The notes beneath the pieces were generated by a model. It had not been told where the DNA came from and did no database searches. It saw only the letters and a list, made by a program, of their open reading frames with translations. From assembly GCF_900111375.1 (NCBI RefSeq), contig NZ_FOHB01000008.1, positions 62,001 through 126,000 on the forward strand: a stretch of DNA of 64,000 bases, in the 5' to 3' direction. Below, piece by piece: positions 34,698 through 43,229 of this stretch (its first letter is position 1; each line of letters opens with the position of its first letter). The position numbers and the translations under genes were made by a program. This stretch comes from Pedococcus cremeus. GTDB taxonomy: Bacteria; Actinomycetota; Actinomycetes; Actinomycetales; Dermatophilaceae.

Positions 34698-36380
34698 TCA
34701 CGCAGTGGGTGCCGCCTCCGCGGTGGCGGCGAGCCGGTCGGTCACGACGATCGTCAGGTGGGCCGCCTCGCCCATGATCGGGAGGCCGTGGGCGATGGTC
34801 GGCAGGTCCACCCGCGCCAGGTGGGTGGCACCGTGGCGTTCGAAGACCGTGGGGTGTCGGCGCTCCGGTGGCAGACCCTCGGTGATCGGGTCGCACGTGT
34901 CGTTGCACCCGCTCACCTCGCTGTTCCACGCCGCCCAGGCGGTCAGGCCGTCGCCGGCCTCGTTCGGCCCGACGTCGACGATGAGCGAGTCCTCCCAGTC
35001 GGGCACCTGCTCCAGGTGCTCGGTGAACCGGAACCCGCGCCCGCGCTCGACGAGCTTGAACACCCGCAGCGTCATGACGTAGCGGAGCCGGCCACCATGG
35101 CGGGGCGGGGAGGGCTGGTCACCGCGCTCGCGGGCCAGCTCCGCCTCGTGGGCGGCGTCGAGGAGGAAGGTGGTTGCCAGCGGCACGGGTGTGTCCGCCG
35201 AGTCCACGTGCCGCGCGAGCTCGTCGTTGATCTGCACCGGGCACCAATGGGCGGCGAGCTGCTCGCTCAGCACGATGGGCAGGCCACGGATCGTGAGCCG
35301 CATGTCGGCCTGCCACACCGGCCACTGGTCCGCCTCTGGCAGCTCCGCCATGTTCGACGGGTAGGCGGGCAACCCGTTCAGCGTGACGGCCACGCCCCAC
35401 CGGCCGAACAGGAACCGGCGCAGGTTCTGGTAGCCCTCCTCGGAGTTCACCTCGCCGTAGGAGCCCGAGTGCGACCGGTGGACGTAGGAGCGGTGGGCGC
35501 CTCGCACGTACGCCCGCTCGATCCGCACCAGGCCGTCGCTCTTCGGCCCCACGACGAGACGCGCCGCGCCGTAGTCCTGGGGGTTGGTGCCGATGAGGCA
35601 GAAGACGTCGGCGGGGGAGAAGACCTCCGGGTCGAGCGCCTGGGGGTCCCAGTGCGTGCCGGGCCCGGGCAGGTCACCGAAGCGGCGTCCCGGGGTGAGG
35701 TAGCCGTACATCTTCTCGGGCGCGAAGATGTCGGACCCGGCCGGGCCGAACGCCTCCTGCGCCCAGTCCAGCGCGCTGATCTCGAAGTCGATGCCGCCGT
35801 GCGGGGTGCCGTAGGTGAAGAGCCGGGCGACGATGTCCTTGGCGGGGGCTCGTCCTTCTCCAGCGCAGACCTTCTGCATCATGCAGCGGCACACCAGCCC
35901 GCCCATCGAGTGCGCGACGAGGTAGACCTTCGATGCACCCGTCTTGGCGCGCACGAGCATGACGAGGTCGTAGAGCCCGGCGGCAGCGGACTCGATGTCG
36001 AACCCTTCCGAGGTGACGCGCTGGTGCAGCCCGGTCAGGAAGCGGTGGATCAGGCCCTCCTCGCGCGGGGGTGCCGCGAAAGTGGTGGCAGCCTGGTCGT
36101 AGAAGCGATAGACCCACAGCGAGTGCGGCCGGACGCTCCCGTCGTCGGCGTCCTCGAGGTACAGGTGCTGGTCGCCCCGCACGAGGAGCCGGTAGTTCTC
36201 GTCCGACATCAGGCGCAGCAGCGGGCCCTCGAACTGGTAGAACATCGGGTCGCCGTCACCGCCGACGCGCACGTGGGTGGCTCCCTCGTTGAACCCGTAG
36301 AACGGGTCGTCCACCTGGCTGTTGATGCCGGCGGTGCCGCCGGCGTACCCCCGGACGTAGATGACGGGCAGCCGCTCCAT
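34698..36380 (-). CDS. Large alpha/beta-hydrolase (PGAP1/lipase-like), 560 residues
   Basis: The start is the ATG at 36380 (MERLPVIYVRGYAGG). An alpha/beta-hydrolase core (about 1-260) carries the nucleophile Ser158 in VYLVAHSMGGL and an FTYGTPHGG segment; candidates for acid and His lie around 220-330 (SDGLVRIERA, RSYVHRSHSG). About 230 further residues (330-560) have beta-sandwich-like sequence with no domain I know. No signal peptide or membrane helix. The family hydrolyses esters or lipids. Its link to the LysM-GH19 gene (same strand, 89 bp) suggests a two-gene module attacking envelopes; this is inference. Confidence 0.78.
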   Translation of the reverse strand: MERLPVIYVRGYAGGTAGINSQVDDPFYGFNEGATHVRVGGDGDPMFYQFEGPLLRLMSDENYRLLVRGDQHLYLEDADDGSVRPHSLWVYRFYDQAATTFAAPPREEGLIHRFLTGLHQRVTSEGFDIESAAAGLYDLVMLVRAKTGASKVYLVAHSMGGLVCRCMMQKVCAGEGRAPAKDIVARLFTYGTPHGGIDFEISALDWAQEAFGPAGSDIFAPEKMYGYLTPGRRFGDLPGPGTHWDPQALDPEVFSPADVFCLIGTNPQDYGAARLVVGPKSDGLVRIERAYVRGAHRSYVHRSHSGSYGEVNSEEGYQNLRRFLFGRWGVAVTLNGLPAYPSNMAELPEADQWPVWQADMRLTIRGLPIVLSEQLAAHWCPVQINDELARHVDSADTPVPLATTFLLDAAHEAELARERGDQPSPPRHGGRLRYVMTLRVFKLVERGRGFRFTEHLEQVPDWEDSLIVDVGPNEAGDGLTAWAAWNSEVSGCNDTCDPITEGLPPERRHPTVFERHGATHLARVDLPTIAHGLPIMGEAAHLTIVVTDRLAATAEAAPTA

Positions 36381-36591
36381 CACCGACCGCCTTGCTGAGT
36401 GCCCATCGCACCCTCCCGGTGTCCCGCCGCGCATCCCCTCGACGGGCGGCACTCGCCAGTGTCCGGGCGCGGGTCGACCACAACATCGGTAGAACGGCGT
36501 ATCCCCAAGCAAGTCAACGGAGTTCGGCTTAGGTGATCTCACTGACCCCTAACAGGAGCAATGGGGTGCAACGGCGCGAAACGACCTCTTG

Positions 36592-37932
36592 TCAGCCGCG
36601 GCGGGCCGCCTCGTAGCGGCGCAGCGCCTCCTCGCGCTCCGCCTTGTGGTCGACGATCCGCTCGGGGTAGCCGTGCGCGTAGCCCTCGTCGTGCGCCCAC
36701 GGCTCGTGGGCCGCCCTGCCCGCGAGGTGGCGCAGCTCGGGCACCCACCGCCGCACGTAGTCGCCGTCGGGGTCGAACTTCATCCCCTGGGTCACCGGGT
36801 TGAAGACGCGGAAGTAGGGCGCCGCGTCGGTGCCGGTGCCGGCCACCCACTGCCAGCCGTGGTTGTTGCTCGCGACGTCGCCGTCGCGCAGGTGCGCCAG
36901 GAAGTGTCGGGCTCCCTCGGGCCACCAGATGTGCAGGTCCTTGACCAGGAAGCTGGCGGTGATCATCCGCACCCGGTTGTGCATCCACCCTTCGGCGAGC
37001 AGCTGTCGCATGCCGGCGTCGACCATGGGAAAGCCGGTCTGGCCGCGCTGCCACGCCTCGAGGGGCTTGCGGGCGCGCGAGTACGTCATCGACGACAGGG
37101 CGGGCTTGAGGTCGTGCCACGCCGACTCGGGGTGGTGCCACAGCACGTCGGCGTAGAACTCGCGCCAGCACAGCTCGTCGGTGTAGGTCTTCGCCCCCTT
37201 GGAGCGGGCGCCCTCGTGGGCGGCGATGTCGGCGAGCAGCGTGCGCGGGTGCAGCTCGCCGTACTTCAGAGGAGCCGACATCCGGCTGGTGGAGTCGAGG
37301 TCCGGCCGGTCGCGCTCGCCGTCGTAGCCGCCGAGGTGATCGTCGAGCCACCGCTTCCACCGGCGGCGCGCCGACTCCTCGCCGGCGCCGTCGACCTCCG
37401 GGCCGTCCGGGATCCCCTCGGAGTCGGCCCGCGCCCACCGCAGCCCGCGAGGCATGGGCGCGGGACCGGGCCAGCCGTGCGTGCGCCACGCCTTCGAGAA
37501 GGGGGTGAAGACCTGGTATGCCGTGCCGTCCGGCTTGGTCAGCGTTCCCGGCCCCACGGCATACGGGGTGCCGGTCGCCACCAGCGAGCGCCCGTCGCGC
37601 TCGAGCCGCTGCCGGACGCGCTCGTCGCGCCGGCGCCCGTAGGGCGTGGTCTCGGCGCTGACGTGCACGCCCTCGGCGCCGACCTCCTCGGCGACGGCGG
37701 CCACCACCTCCTCGGGCCGGCCGCGGCGCACCACCAGGCGGCCGTCCATCGCGTCGTCGAGGGCGCGCAGCGAGGCCAGGAGATGGTCGCGCCGCGGGGT
37801 CGCCACGTCGATGAGCTGCGGGTCGAGGACGAACAGCGGCAGCACCGTGTCTCCGGCGTGCGCCGCCTCGGTCAGGGCCGGGTGGTCACGCATGCGAAGA
37901 TCACGCCTGAGCCAGACCACGGTGACCGCCAT
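36592..37932 (-). CDS. phr: Deoxyribodipyrimidine photolyase
   Basis: The 446-residue flavoprotein has the photolyase N-terminal domain (WLRRDLRMRDHPAL) and FAD-binding domain (GAKTYTDELCWREFYADVLWHHPES, MVDAGMRQLLAEGWMHNRVRMITASFLVKDL, NHGWQWVAGTGTDAAPYFRVFNP), including the Trp-rich electron-transfer region. It should repair cyclobutane dimers with light. TAGCCT at 37939-37944, six bases before the ATG, implies leaderless expression. It diverges from ideR by 18 bp, so the promoters overlap. The 36381-36591 gap has no gene I can support. Confidence 0.94.
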   Translation of the reverse strand: MAVTVVWLRRDLRMRDHPALTEAAHAGDTVLPLFVLDPQLIDVATPRRDHLLASLRALDDAMDGRLVVRRGRPEEVVAAVAEEVGAEGVHVSAETTPYGRRRDERVRQRLERDGRSLVATGTPYAVGPGTLTKPDGTAYQVFTPFSKAWRTHGWPGPAPMPRGLRWARADSEGIPDGPEVDGAGEESARRRWKRWLDDHLGGYDGERDRPDLDSTSRMSAPLKYGELHPRTLLADIAAHEGARSKGAKTYTDELCWREFYADVLWHHPESAWHDLKPALSSMTYSRARKPLEAWQRGQTGFPMVDAGMRQLLAEGWMHNRVRMITASFLVKDLHIWWPEGARHFLAHLRDGDVASNNHGWQWVAGTGTDAAPYFRVFNPVTQGMKFDPDGDYVRRWVPELRHLAGRAAHEPWAHDEGYAHGYPERIVDHKAEREEALRRYEAARRG

Positions 37933-37950
37933 GATGAGAGGCTAGGGGCT

Positions 37951-38646
37951 GTGACGGACCTTATCGACACGACGGAGATGTACCTGCGGACGATCTACGA
38001 GCTCGTCGAGGAGGGCATCGTCCCCCTGCGTGCCCGGATCGCCGAGCGTCTCGGCCACTCGGGTCCGACCGTGTCCCAGACCGTCGCCCGCATGCAGCGC
38101 GACGGCCTGCTCACCCTCTCCGGCGACCGCCACCTCGAGCTGACCGACGAGGGACGGCTCATCGCCACGCGCGTGATGCGCAAGCACCGCCTCGCCGAGC
38201 GCCTGCTCACCGATGTCATCGGGCTGGAGTGGGAGTACGTCCACGAGGAGGCGTGCCGCTGGGAGCACGTCATGTCCGAGCGCGTCGAGCGCAAGATCCT
38301 CGCCATGATCGGCGACCACCGCGAGTCGCCCTACGGCAACCCGATCCCCGGGCTCGACGAGCTCGGCGAGCAGCCCAACGAGGAGTTCCGGGTCGGCGTG
38401 AAGAGCCTCGCCGAGCTGGCCCTGCCCGACACCTCCACGGTGCTGGTGCGGCGCATCGGCGAACCGGTGCAGGTCGACCACGAGGCGCTCAGCCTCCTCA
38501 CGTCCGCGGGCCTGCTGCCGGGCCAGCGCGTCGACGTGAGGCGTGAGGACGGCCGGGTCATCGCCGTCCGCGAGGGCGGCGCGGAGGCCACCGGGGTCTC
38601 GCTGCCGCAGGACGTCGCCCAGCACGTCTTCGCCGCCGTCGTCTGA
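37951..38646 (+). CDS. ideR: Iron-dependent repressor (DtxR/IdeR family)
   Basis: The 231-residue regulator has an N-terminal wHTH (about 20-65; LRARIAERLGHSGPTVSQTVARMQRDGL), the metal-binding dimerisation domain and a C-terminal SH3-like domain (about 150-231). All metal ligands keep DtxR numbering: Met10, Cys102, Glu105 and His106 at one site, His79, Glu83 and His98 at the other. Cys102 favours iron over manganese sensing. The GTG at 37951 follows GAGAGG. It should repress iron uptake and siderophore genes, none of which are in this window. Confidence 0.95.
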   Translation: MTDLIDTTEMYLRTIYELVEEGIVPLRARIAERLGHSGPTVSQTVARMQRDGLLTLSGDRHLELTDEGRLIATRVMRKHRLAERLLTDVIGLEWEYVHEEACRWEHVMSERVERKILAMIGDHRESPYGNPIPGLDELGEQPNEEFRVGVKSLAELALPDTSTVLVRRIGEPVQVDHEALSLLTSAGLLPGQRVDVRREDGRVIAVREGGAEATGVSLPQDVAQHVFAAVV

Positions 38647-38868
38647 CCGCAGGCCGCACTCTTCCCCGCGCCCTCTTCCCCGGCGTGCGTCACCGGGTCG
38701 CTCGCTTCGCCCTTCCGGCCCGAAACCCACCCTCGGCACGTCCTGAACGGGCGCGTGGCGGTGGGTCTCGGGGAGGCTCGGGGAGGCTTTTCGAGCTGGA
38801 AGTCGTATGCCGTGATGGCCGGTTGCCGGTGTTTTCCTGTCCCTTCGTGGACTCGCCGTGACCGCGGT

Positions 38869-38898
38869 GTGACATTCGGTTCGCCCCTTGTGTATCTT
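38869..38898 (+). promoter_or_regulatory. Promoter for the first c-di-AMP riboswitch transcript
   Basis: GTGACA (38869-38874) and TATCTT (38893-38898) are spaced 18 bp, about 50 bp before the riboswitch. The gap 38647-38868 shows no gene. Confidence 0.55.
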
Positions 38899-38944
38899 TT
38901 GCGAGTCCTCTCACCCCTTGGAGAGGGCGGCTCGCCGCGGATCG

Positions 38945-39140
38945 CCTAGTCCTGTCATCGCGGAGGGTCTCAGCACACCGCTTGGCAGGAGCGGGGGACC
39001 CACTTCTGGGCGGCTTCGGCCGTCCTTGGGGTGAAGCCCTCACCGCGAGCGCCCGCTAGGACGGGCCGCAGACGGGAGGGCCGGGTGACACCAACCTCCA
39101 CCCGAACCCGACAGCTCACCTCGTAGGCGTTGGAGGTTCA
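38945..39140 (+). ncRNA. c-di-AMP (ydaO/yuaA) riboswitch upstream of NlpC/P60 gene 1
   Basis: Conserved ydaO-type elements are visible: GGCAGGAGCGGGGGACCCA (38983-39001), CCTTGGGGTGAAGCC (39024-39038), GGGTGACACCAACC (39083-39096) and CCCGAACCCGACAG (39101-39114). The same two central blocks recur exactly at 52157 and 52199 in the second copy. AACCTCCA (39093-39100) can pair with TGGAGGTT (39131-39138), which holds the ribosome-binding site, giving a plausible translational switch. In this class ligand binding normally lowers expression. Confidence 0.88.
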
Positions 39141-39143
39141 TTC

Positions 39144-39884
39144 GTGGCACACAATGCTGGGCGCCATCGCGCCCCAGGTCGCTTCAATCCCCTGACCGAG
39201 CTGTCCGACATCGCGGCGAAGGCCGCGGAGCCGGCCGTCAAGACCTCGGCCGTCCTCGCCGCCTCCGGTGGCCTGGTCGCCGCCTTCGCCATCCCGGCGC
39301 AGGCCGCTCCGGCCGACAAGCCCGCCAGCAGCCCGGCTGCCGCCCCGGTCGCCGTCAAGGCACCCGCGGCCGCCGGCCCGGCCGCGCAGAACGCCTTCGG
39401 CGTCATCGGCTTCAAGGCCACCGCCAAGCCGAAGCCCAAGCCGGCACCCGCCCCGGCCCCGGCCCCTGCCCCGGAGCCGCAGCAGCAGCCGCAGCCGCAG
39501 CGCACGGAGCAGGCCGCCAGCCGCTCCGTGGTGCGGACGCCGCTCAAGCCCGCCACCGGCGGCATCCTGGGCATCGCTGCGCAGTACAAGGGCATCATGT
39601 ACAAGTACGGCGGCACGACGCCTGACGGCTTCGACTGCTCCGGCTACACGCAGTACGTCTTCAAGCAGGTCGGGATCAGCCTGCCCCGCACGGCCGAGGA
39701 GCAGCGCCAGGCTGTCACCCCGGTCTCGAACCCGCAGCCCGGAGACCTGGTGTTCTTCGGCGCACCGGCGAGCCACGTCGGCATCTACGCCGGCAACGGC
39801 AAGATGTGGGACTCGCCCCGCAGCGGCAAGGCCGTCGACCTGCGTGACATCTGGTCCTCGGACGTCACCTACGGGCGTCCCTGA
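39144..39884 (+). CDS. Secreted NlpC/P60 peptidoglycan hydrolase under riboswitch control
   Basis: The GTG at 39144 follows GGAGG inside the riboswitch platform. The 246-residue protein has a signal sequence (about 35-54, ending PAQAAPAD), an Ala/Pro/Lys linker with an AP-rich run (about 93-115), and an NlpC/P60 domain (about 140-246) with the catalytic Cys in GFDCSGYTQYVF and His in ASHVGIYAG. The usual third catalytic position reads MWDSPRSG, Asp rather than His, unlike its paralogue at 52 kb. It likely cleaves D-Glu-diaminopimelate-type bonds in peptide stems. A strong terminator follows. Confidence 0.92.
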   Translation: MAHNAGRHRAPGRFNPLTELSDIAAKAAEPAVKTSAVLAASGGLVAAFAIPAQAAPADKPASSPAAAPVAVKAPAAAGPAAQNAFGVIGFKATAKPKPKPAPAPAPAPAPEPQQQPQPQRTEQAASRSVVRTPLKPATGGILGIAAQYKGIMYKYGGTTPDGFDCSGYTQYVFKQVGISLPRTAEEQRQAVTPVSNPQPGDLVFFGAPASHVGIYAGNGKMWDSPRSGKAVDLRDIWSSDVTYGRP

Positions 39885-39916
39885 CGACCTGAACCTGCAG
39901 CGCCTGCGCTGAACCT

Positions 39917-39953
39917 GCGACGGCCCCCGACCGCACTGGTCGGGGGCCGTCGC
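39917..39953. terminator. Perfect 16-bp hairpin after NlpC/P60 gene 1
   Basis: The arms are 39917-39932 (GCGACGGCCCCCGACC) and 39938-39953 with a GCACT loop. Confidence 0.82.
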
Positions 39954-39956
39954 CGT

Positions 39957-40008
39957 GTCCGCGTCCGAAGTCGCCCTGTCTGCGTCCGAAGTCGCCGTGT
40001 CTGCGTCG
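39957..40008. repeat. 21-bp tandem repeat, about 2.4 units, in the intergenic gap
   Basis: GCGTCCGAAGTCGCC at 39961-39975 recurs at 39982-39996, with a third partial GCGTC at 40003. Non-coding, between a terminator and the convergent DUF305 gene. Confidence 0.8.
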
Positions 40009-40060
40009 GGAGGTTCCGGACTGGTGGGTCGGTGAGCCCGGGGGAGCTCGCGAGGCGGGC

Positions 40061-40822
40061 TCAGCTGGCTCGGGCGTCGGCCATCTTCCGCATGGTGGCG
40101 ATCTCTGCGGTCTGGCTGGTGATGATCGACTGCGCCAGCTTCCTCACCTCGGCGTTCTGACCCTTGGCCACCTCGGCGCGCGCCATGTCGAGGGCGCCCT
40201 GGTGGTGCTTCACCATCAGGGTCAGCCACATGCCCTCGAAGCCGCTGCCCATCATCGCGTCGAGGTCGTCGAGGTCCTTCTGGCTCATCATCCCCGCGCC
40301 CGTGTGCCCCGTGTGGCTGCTCGCGCCGGGCACCGGCTCGCCCCAGCCCACCAGCCAGCCGGACATCTGCTCGATCTCGGGTGCCTGTGCCGCCTTGACC
40401 GCCTTGGCCAGCTTCACGAAGTCGGGGGTCCCGCCGTGTCGCAGCGCCATGGCGGCCATGCCGACGGCCTGCTGGTGGTGCGGCACCATCCCGGAGGCGA
40501 ACTCCACGTCGGCGGCGTTGTGCGGTCCGGCAGCCGGGGTGCCCTTCGAGCCCGGCGCGGAGGCGGTGCTGGTGGGAGAGGTGGGCGCCGGGCTGGACGG
40601 CGCGGTGGCGCTCGGGCCCTGCGTCCCCGTGGTGGTGGAGTCCGTGGTGTTCGTCGAGCTGCTCGACGTCATCCCGTGGTCGGCCATCGGCGAGCTGGTG
40701 TCTCCGGTGCCGTCCCCGCACGCCGCGAGGAGGACCGCGGCGGCGACCGCCGCGACGGCCTGGCCGGCGACGCGGCTGGACACGCGTGGCTGTGACAGGT
40801 GGGACCCGTGGGGCGACGTCAT
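40061..40822 (-). CDS. DUF305 lipoprotein
   Basis: The 253-residue protein starts at the ATG at 40822. A lipoprotein signal (basic start, AVAAVAAAVLLAAC) puts the modified Cys at residue 35. A Ser/Thr-rich spacer and a DUF305 four-helix-like domain follow, with histidine pairs GMVPHHQQAVGMA and MVKHHQGALDMA plus Met-rich segments (GAGMMSQKD, DAMMGSG). Such His/Met patterns suggest copper binding, but the function is not established. TACGAT at 40829-40834, six bases before the ATG, suggests leaderless expression. Confidence 0.88.
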   Translation of the reverse strand: MTSPHGSHLSQPRVSSRVAGQAVAAVAAAVLLAACGDGTGDTSSPMADHGMTSSSSTNTTDSTTTGTQGPSATAPSSPAPTSPTSTASAPGSKGTPAAGPHNAADVEFASGMVPHHQQAVGMAAMALRHGGTPDFVKLAKAVKAAQAPEIEQMSGWLVGWGEPVPGASSHTGHTGAGMMSQKDLDDLDAMMGSGFEGMWLTLMVKHHQGALDMARAEVAKGQNAEVRKLAQSIITSQTAEIATMRKMADARAS

Positions 40823-40892
40823 GCCGTCATCGTAGGCGGGAACCATCTTTCGCCCCGGGCCGGACCCGCCCGTCCGTGTGAGGATGGGCGAC

Positions 40893-41573
40893 ATGAGCGA
40901 GGTGGAGATCGAGGTCTGGGTGGACGTCGTCTGCCCGTGGTGCTACATCGGCAAGCGGCGGCTCGAGCAGGCGATCGCCGAGAGCTCGCAGCCCTCGGAG
41001 GTGAGCGTGACCTACCGCGCCTTCGAGCTCGACCCGAACAAGCCGGCCGGAAAGGGTGCCACCGTCGTCGAGCAGCTGGCCCACCGGCACCGCGCCAGCC
41101 TCGACGATGCCCGGGCCATCGTCGAGCGGGCCGCCATCATCGGCCGCCCCGACGGCATCGACATGGACATCGACGCCCAGATCGACGCCAACTCCTTCGA
41201 CGCCCACCGCCTAGTCGCTCTGGGCCTGGCCCAGGGCGGTCCTGCGCTGCAGGGCGCGGTGCTGGAGCGGCTCTTCTCCGCACACTTCAGCGAGGGCAAG
41301 TCGGTCGACGACCGCGAGTCCTTGCAGCGGCTCGGCGCCGAGGCCGGCCTCGACGGCCGTCGGGTGGCTGCCGTGCTCGCCAGCAGCGACTACGCCGACC
41401 GCGTCCGCGCCGACGAGGCGGAGGCGGCCGAGCTGGGCGTGACCGCGGTGCCGTTCTTCGTGGCGAACCGCCAGGTGGCGCTCACCGGGGCCCACTCCAC
41501 GGAGGTGCTGGGCAAGCTCATCGCCGCCGCCCTCGAGGGCGAGCCCGAGCCCGCTGGCAAGTCCTCCGTCTGA
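40893..41573 (+). CDS. DsbA-family oxidoreductase (FrnE-like)
   Basis: The 226-residue thioredoxin-fold protein starts at the ATG at 40893 behind AGGATGGG. The CPWC redox motif lies at residues 14-17 (VDVVCPWCYIGKRRLE), an alpha-helical insertion spans about 60-150, and the cis-Pro loop reads GVTAVPFFVANRQ. No signal peptide, so it is a cytoplasmic FrnE/2-hydroxychromene isomerase-like disulfide enzyme. FrnE proteins aid oxidative-stress tolerance. Its C-terminal codons and stop are repeated twice downstream. Confidence 0.92.
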   Translation: MSEVEIEVWVDVVCPWCYIGKRRLEQAIAESSQPSEVSVTYRAFELDPNKPAGKGATVVEQLAHRHRASLDDARAIVERAAIIGRPDGIDMDIDAQIDANSFDAHRLVALGLAQGGPALQGAVLERLFSAHFSEGKSVDDRESLQRLGAEAGLDGRRVAAVLASSDYADRVRADEAEAAELGVTAVPFFVANRQVALTGAHSTEVLGKLIAAALEGEPEPAGKSSV

Positions 41574-41606
41574 CGCAGCCCTCCGTCTGACCCAGCCTCC
41601 GTCTGA
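41564..41606. repeat. Three copies of CTCCGTCTGAC including the DsbA-like stop codon
   Basis: Identical 11-bp copies at 41564-41574 (containing the real TGA), 41581-41591 and 41597-41606/7 restate Ser-Val-stop, at spacings of 17 and 16 bp. Confidence 0.92.
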
Positions 41607-41613
41607 CTGGCGC

Positions 41614-42714
41614 TCAGGGGGCGATGGCGAGGAACACGAAGGCGGCCATCAGCACGAGGTGCACCCCGCCCTGCAGCCGCGTCGCCCGTCCCGGCACCAC
41701 GGTGAGCACGGCGGTCACCACGGTGAGAGCGAGCAGCACCATCTGGGTCGGGCCGAGGCCCAGCTCCAGCGGCTGGTCGATCCAGATCGTGGCGATCGTG
41801 ATGGCCGGGATCGTGAGACCGATGCTGGCCATCGCCGAGCCGAGCCCGAGGTTCAGGCTGATCTGGAGGCGGTTGCGCCCTGCCGCGCGCACGGCCGCCA
41901 GCGTCTCGGGCAGCAGCACGAGCAGCGCGATCACGACGCCCACGAACGACGGCGGCAGACCAGCCGCCGCGACCCCCGACTCGATCGCCGGTGACTCGAC
42001 CTTGGCGAGGCCGACCACCGCGACCAGAGAGACCAGCAGCAGGCCCAGGCTGGTCCACGCCTCCCGGTTGGTGGGTGGCTTGGCGTGGTCATCCTCCAGC
42101 AGCTCGCCCTCGTCGGACACCGGCAGGAAGAAGTCGCGGTGCCGCACCGTCTGCGTCGAGACGAACATGGCGTAGAGCGTGAGCGAGGCCACGGCGGCGA
42201 AGACCAGCTGGGCGCCCGAGAACACCGGGCCGGGAGCGCTGGTCGTGAACGTCGGCACGACCATGGTCAGGGCCGCGAGCATCGTCACCGTCGCCAGCGC
42301 GGCGCCGGCTCCCTCGGCGTTGAACGAGACCAGGCCGTAGCGCCGGGCCCCGACGAAGAGGCTGAGCCCGACGATGCCGTTGCAGGTGATCATCACCGCG
42401 GCGAACACCGTGTCGCGGGCCAGCGAGGCGCTGTCCTTGCCGCCCGAGATCATCAGCGTGAGGATCAGCGCCACCTCGATGACGGTCACCGCGACCGCGA
42501 GCACGAGAGAACCGAAGGGTTCACCGACCCGGTGTGCCACCACCTCGGCGTGGTGCACCGACGCGAGCACCGAACCCGCCAGCAGCAGGGCCACCACGAC
42601 GACCAGCACCGTGTTGAGGTCGCGACCCCAGGTGAGCGCAAGCGCGACGAGGGCCGCCAGGGGCGCGAAGGTGGTCCAGGTCAACATCGGGTTGGTCGTT
42701 CGCGCGGCGGCCAT
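41614..42714 (-). CDS. Calcium/proton or sodium-type cation antiporter (ChaA family)
   Basis: The 366-residue protein has about eleven helices with the two CaCA alpha-repeat signatures: VAVTVIEVALILTLMISGG (first, with Glu) and VALLVLLPETLAAVRAA/LNLGLGSAMASIGLTIPA (second). A cytosolic acidic loop (VSDEGELLEDDHAKPPTNRE) divides the halves. It should export Ca2+ or other cations for protons. I keep the ATG at 42714; no strong ribosome-binding site is visible. Confidence 0.9.
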   Translation of the reverse strand: MAAARTTNPMLTWTTFAPLAALVALALTWGRDLNTVLVVVVALLLAGSVLASVHHAEVVAHRVGEPFGSLVLAVAVTVIEVALILTLMISGGKDSASLARDTVFAAVMITCNGIVGLSLFVGARRYGLVSFNAEGAGAALATVTMLAALTMVVPTFTTSAPGPVFSGAQLVFAAVASLTLYAMFVSTQTVRHRDFFLPVSDEGELLEDDHAKPPTNREAWTSLGLLLVSLVAVVGLAKVESPAIESGVAAAGLPPSFVGVVIALLVLLPETLAAVRAAGRNRLQISLNLGLGSAMASIGLTIPAITIATIWIDQPLELGLGPTQMVLLALTVVTAVLTVVPGRATRLQGGVHLVLMAAFVFLAIAP

Positions 42715-42792
42715 GCCCGATCTTTTCAGACCGTCCCGGTCTGCCAGAAATCCGCGGTATGCCGCGTGGCCGGCAGCTGGTGCCGGCTCGCG

Positions 42793-43143
42793 TCAGAGCC
42801 CGCGCTGGTACCCCGTGCCGCGCAGCGGGTGCCGGGACGAGGCGCCGAGCCGGCCGGTGCGCGCGGCCCACACCTCGAAGGCGGCGGTCGCGAAGGGCGG
42901 CACCGAGGCCGCGAGACCGAGCAGCAGGACCGGCCACGACCAGCGCTGCGCCCGGGCGACGAGGAGGGTCAGCAGCCCGTAGGCGATGAAGACGGCGCCG
43001 TGGATGGGCCCGAAGACCTTGACGCCGAGCTCACCGGACTCGGTGACGTACTTGGCGTACATGCCCGCGAGCAGCCCCGCCCAGGAGAGCGCCTCGGCGA
43101 AGGCAATGACGCGGAAGGCGGTGGTCAGGCGGGTGGCGCGCAT
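42793..43143 (-). CDS. DUF3817 membrane protein
   Basis: The 116-residue protein has three membrane helices and the family pattern FRVIAFAEALSWAGLLAGMYAK, GPIHGAVFIAYGLL. Function unknown; often annotated as an integral membrane protein. TAGGCT at 43152-43157 lies eight bases before the ATG and no ribosome-binding site is present, so it is probably leaderless. Confidence 0.85.
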   Translation of the reverse strand: MRATRLTTAFRVIAFAEALSWAGLLAGMYAKYVTESGELGVKVFGPIHGAVFIAYGLLTLLVARAQRWSWPVLLLGLAASVPPFATAAFEVWAARTGRLGASSRHPLRGTGYQRGL

Positions 43144-43229
43144 GGTTCCAGAGCCTAGGTTGTCGAGGCCTGCCCGCACGAACCGGCCCGGCTCACCCAG
43201 GAACCGGCCCGGCGGGCGCGCACCGACGG

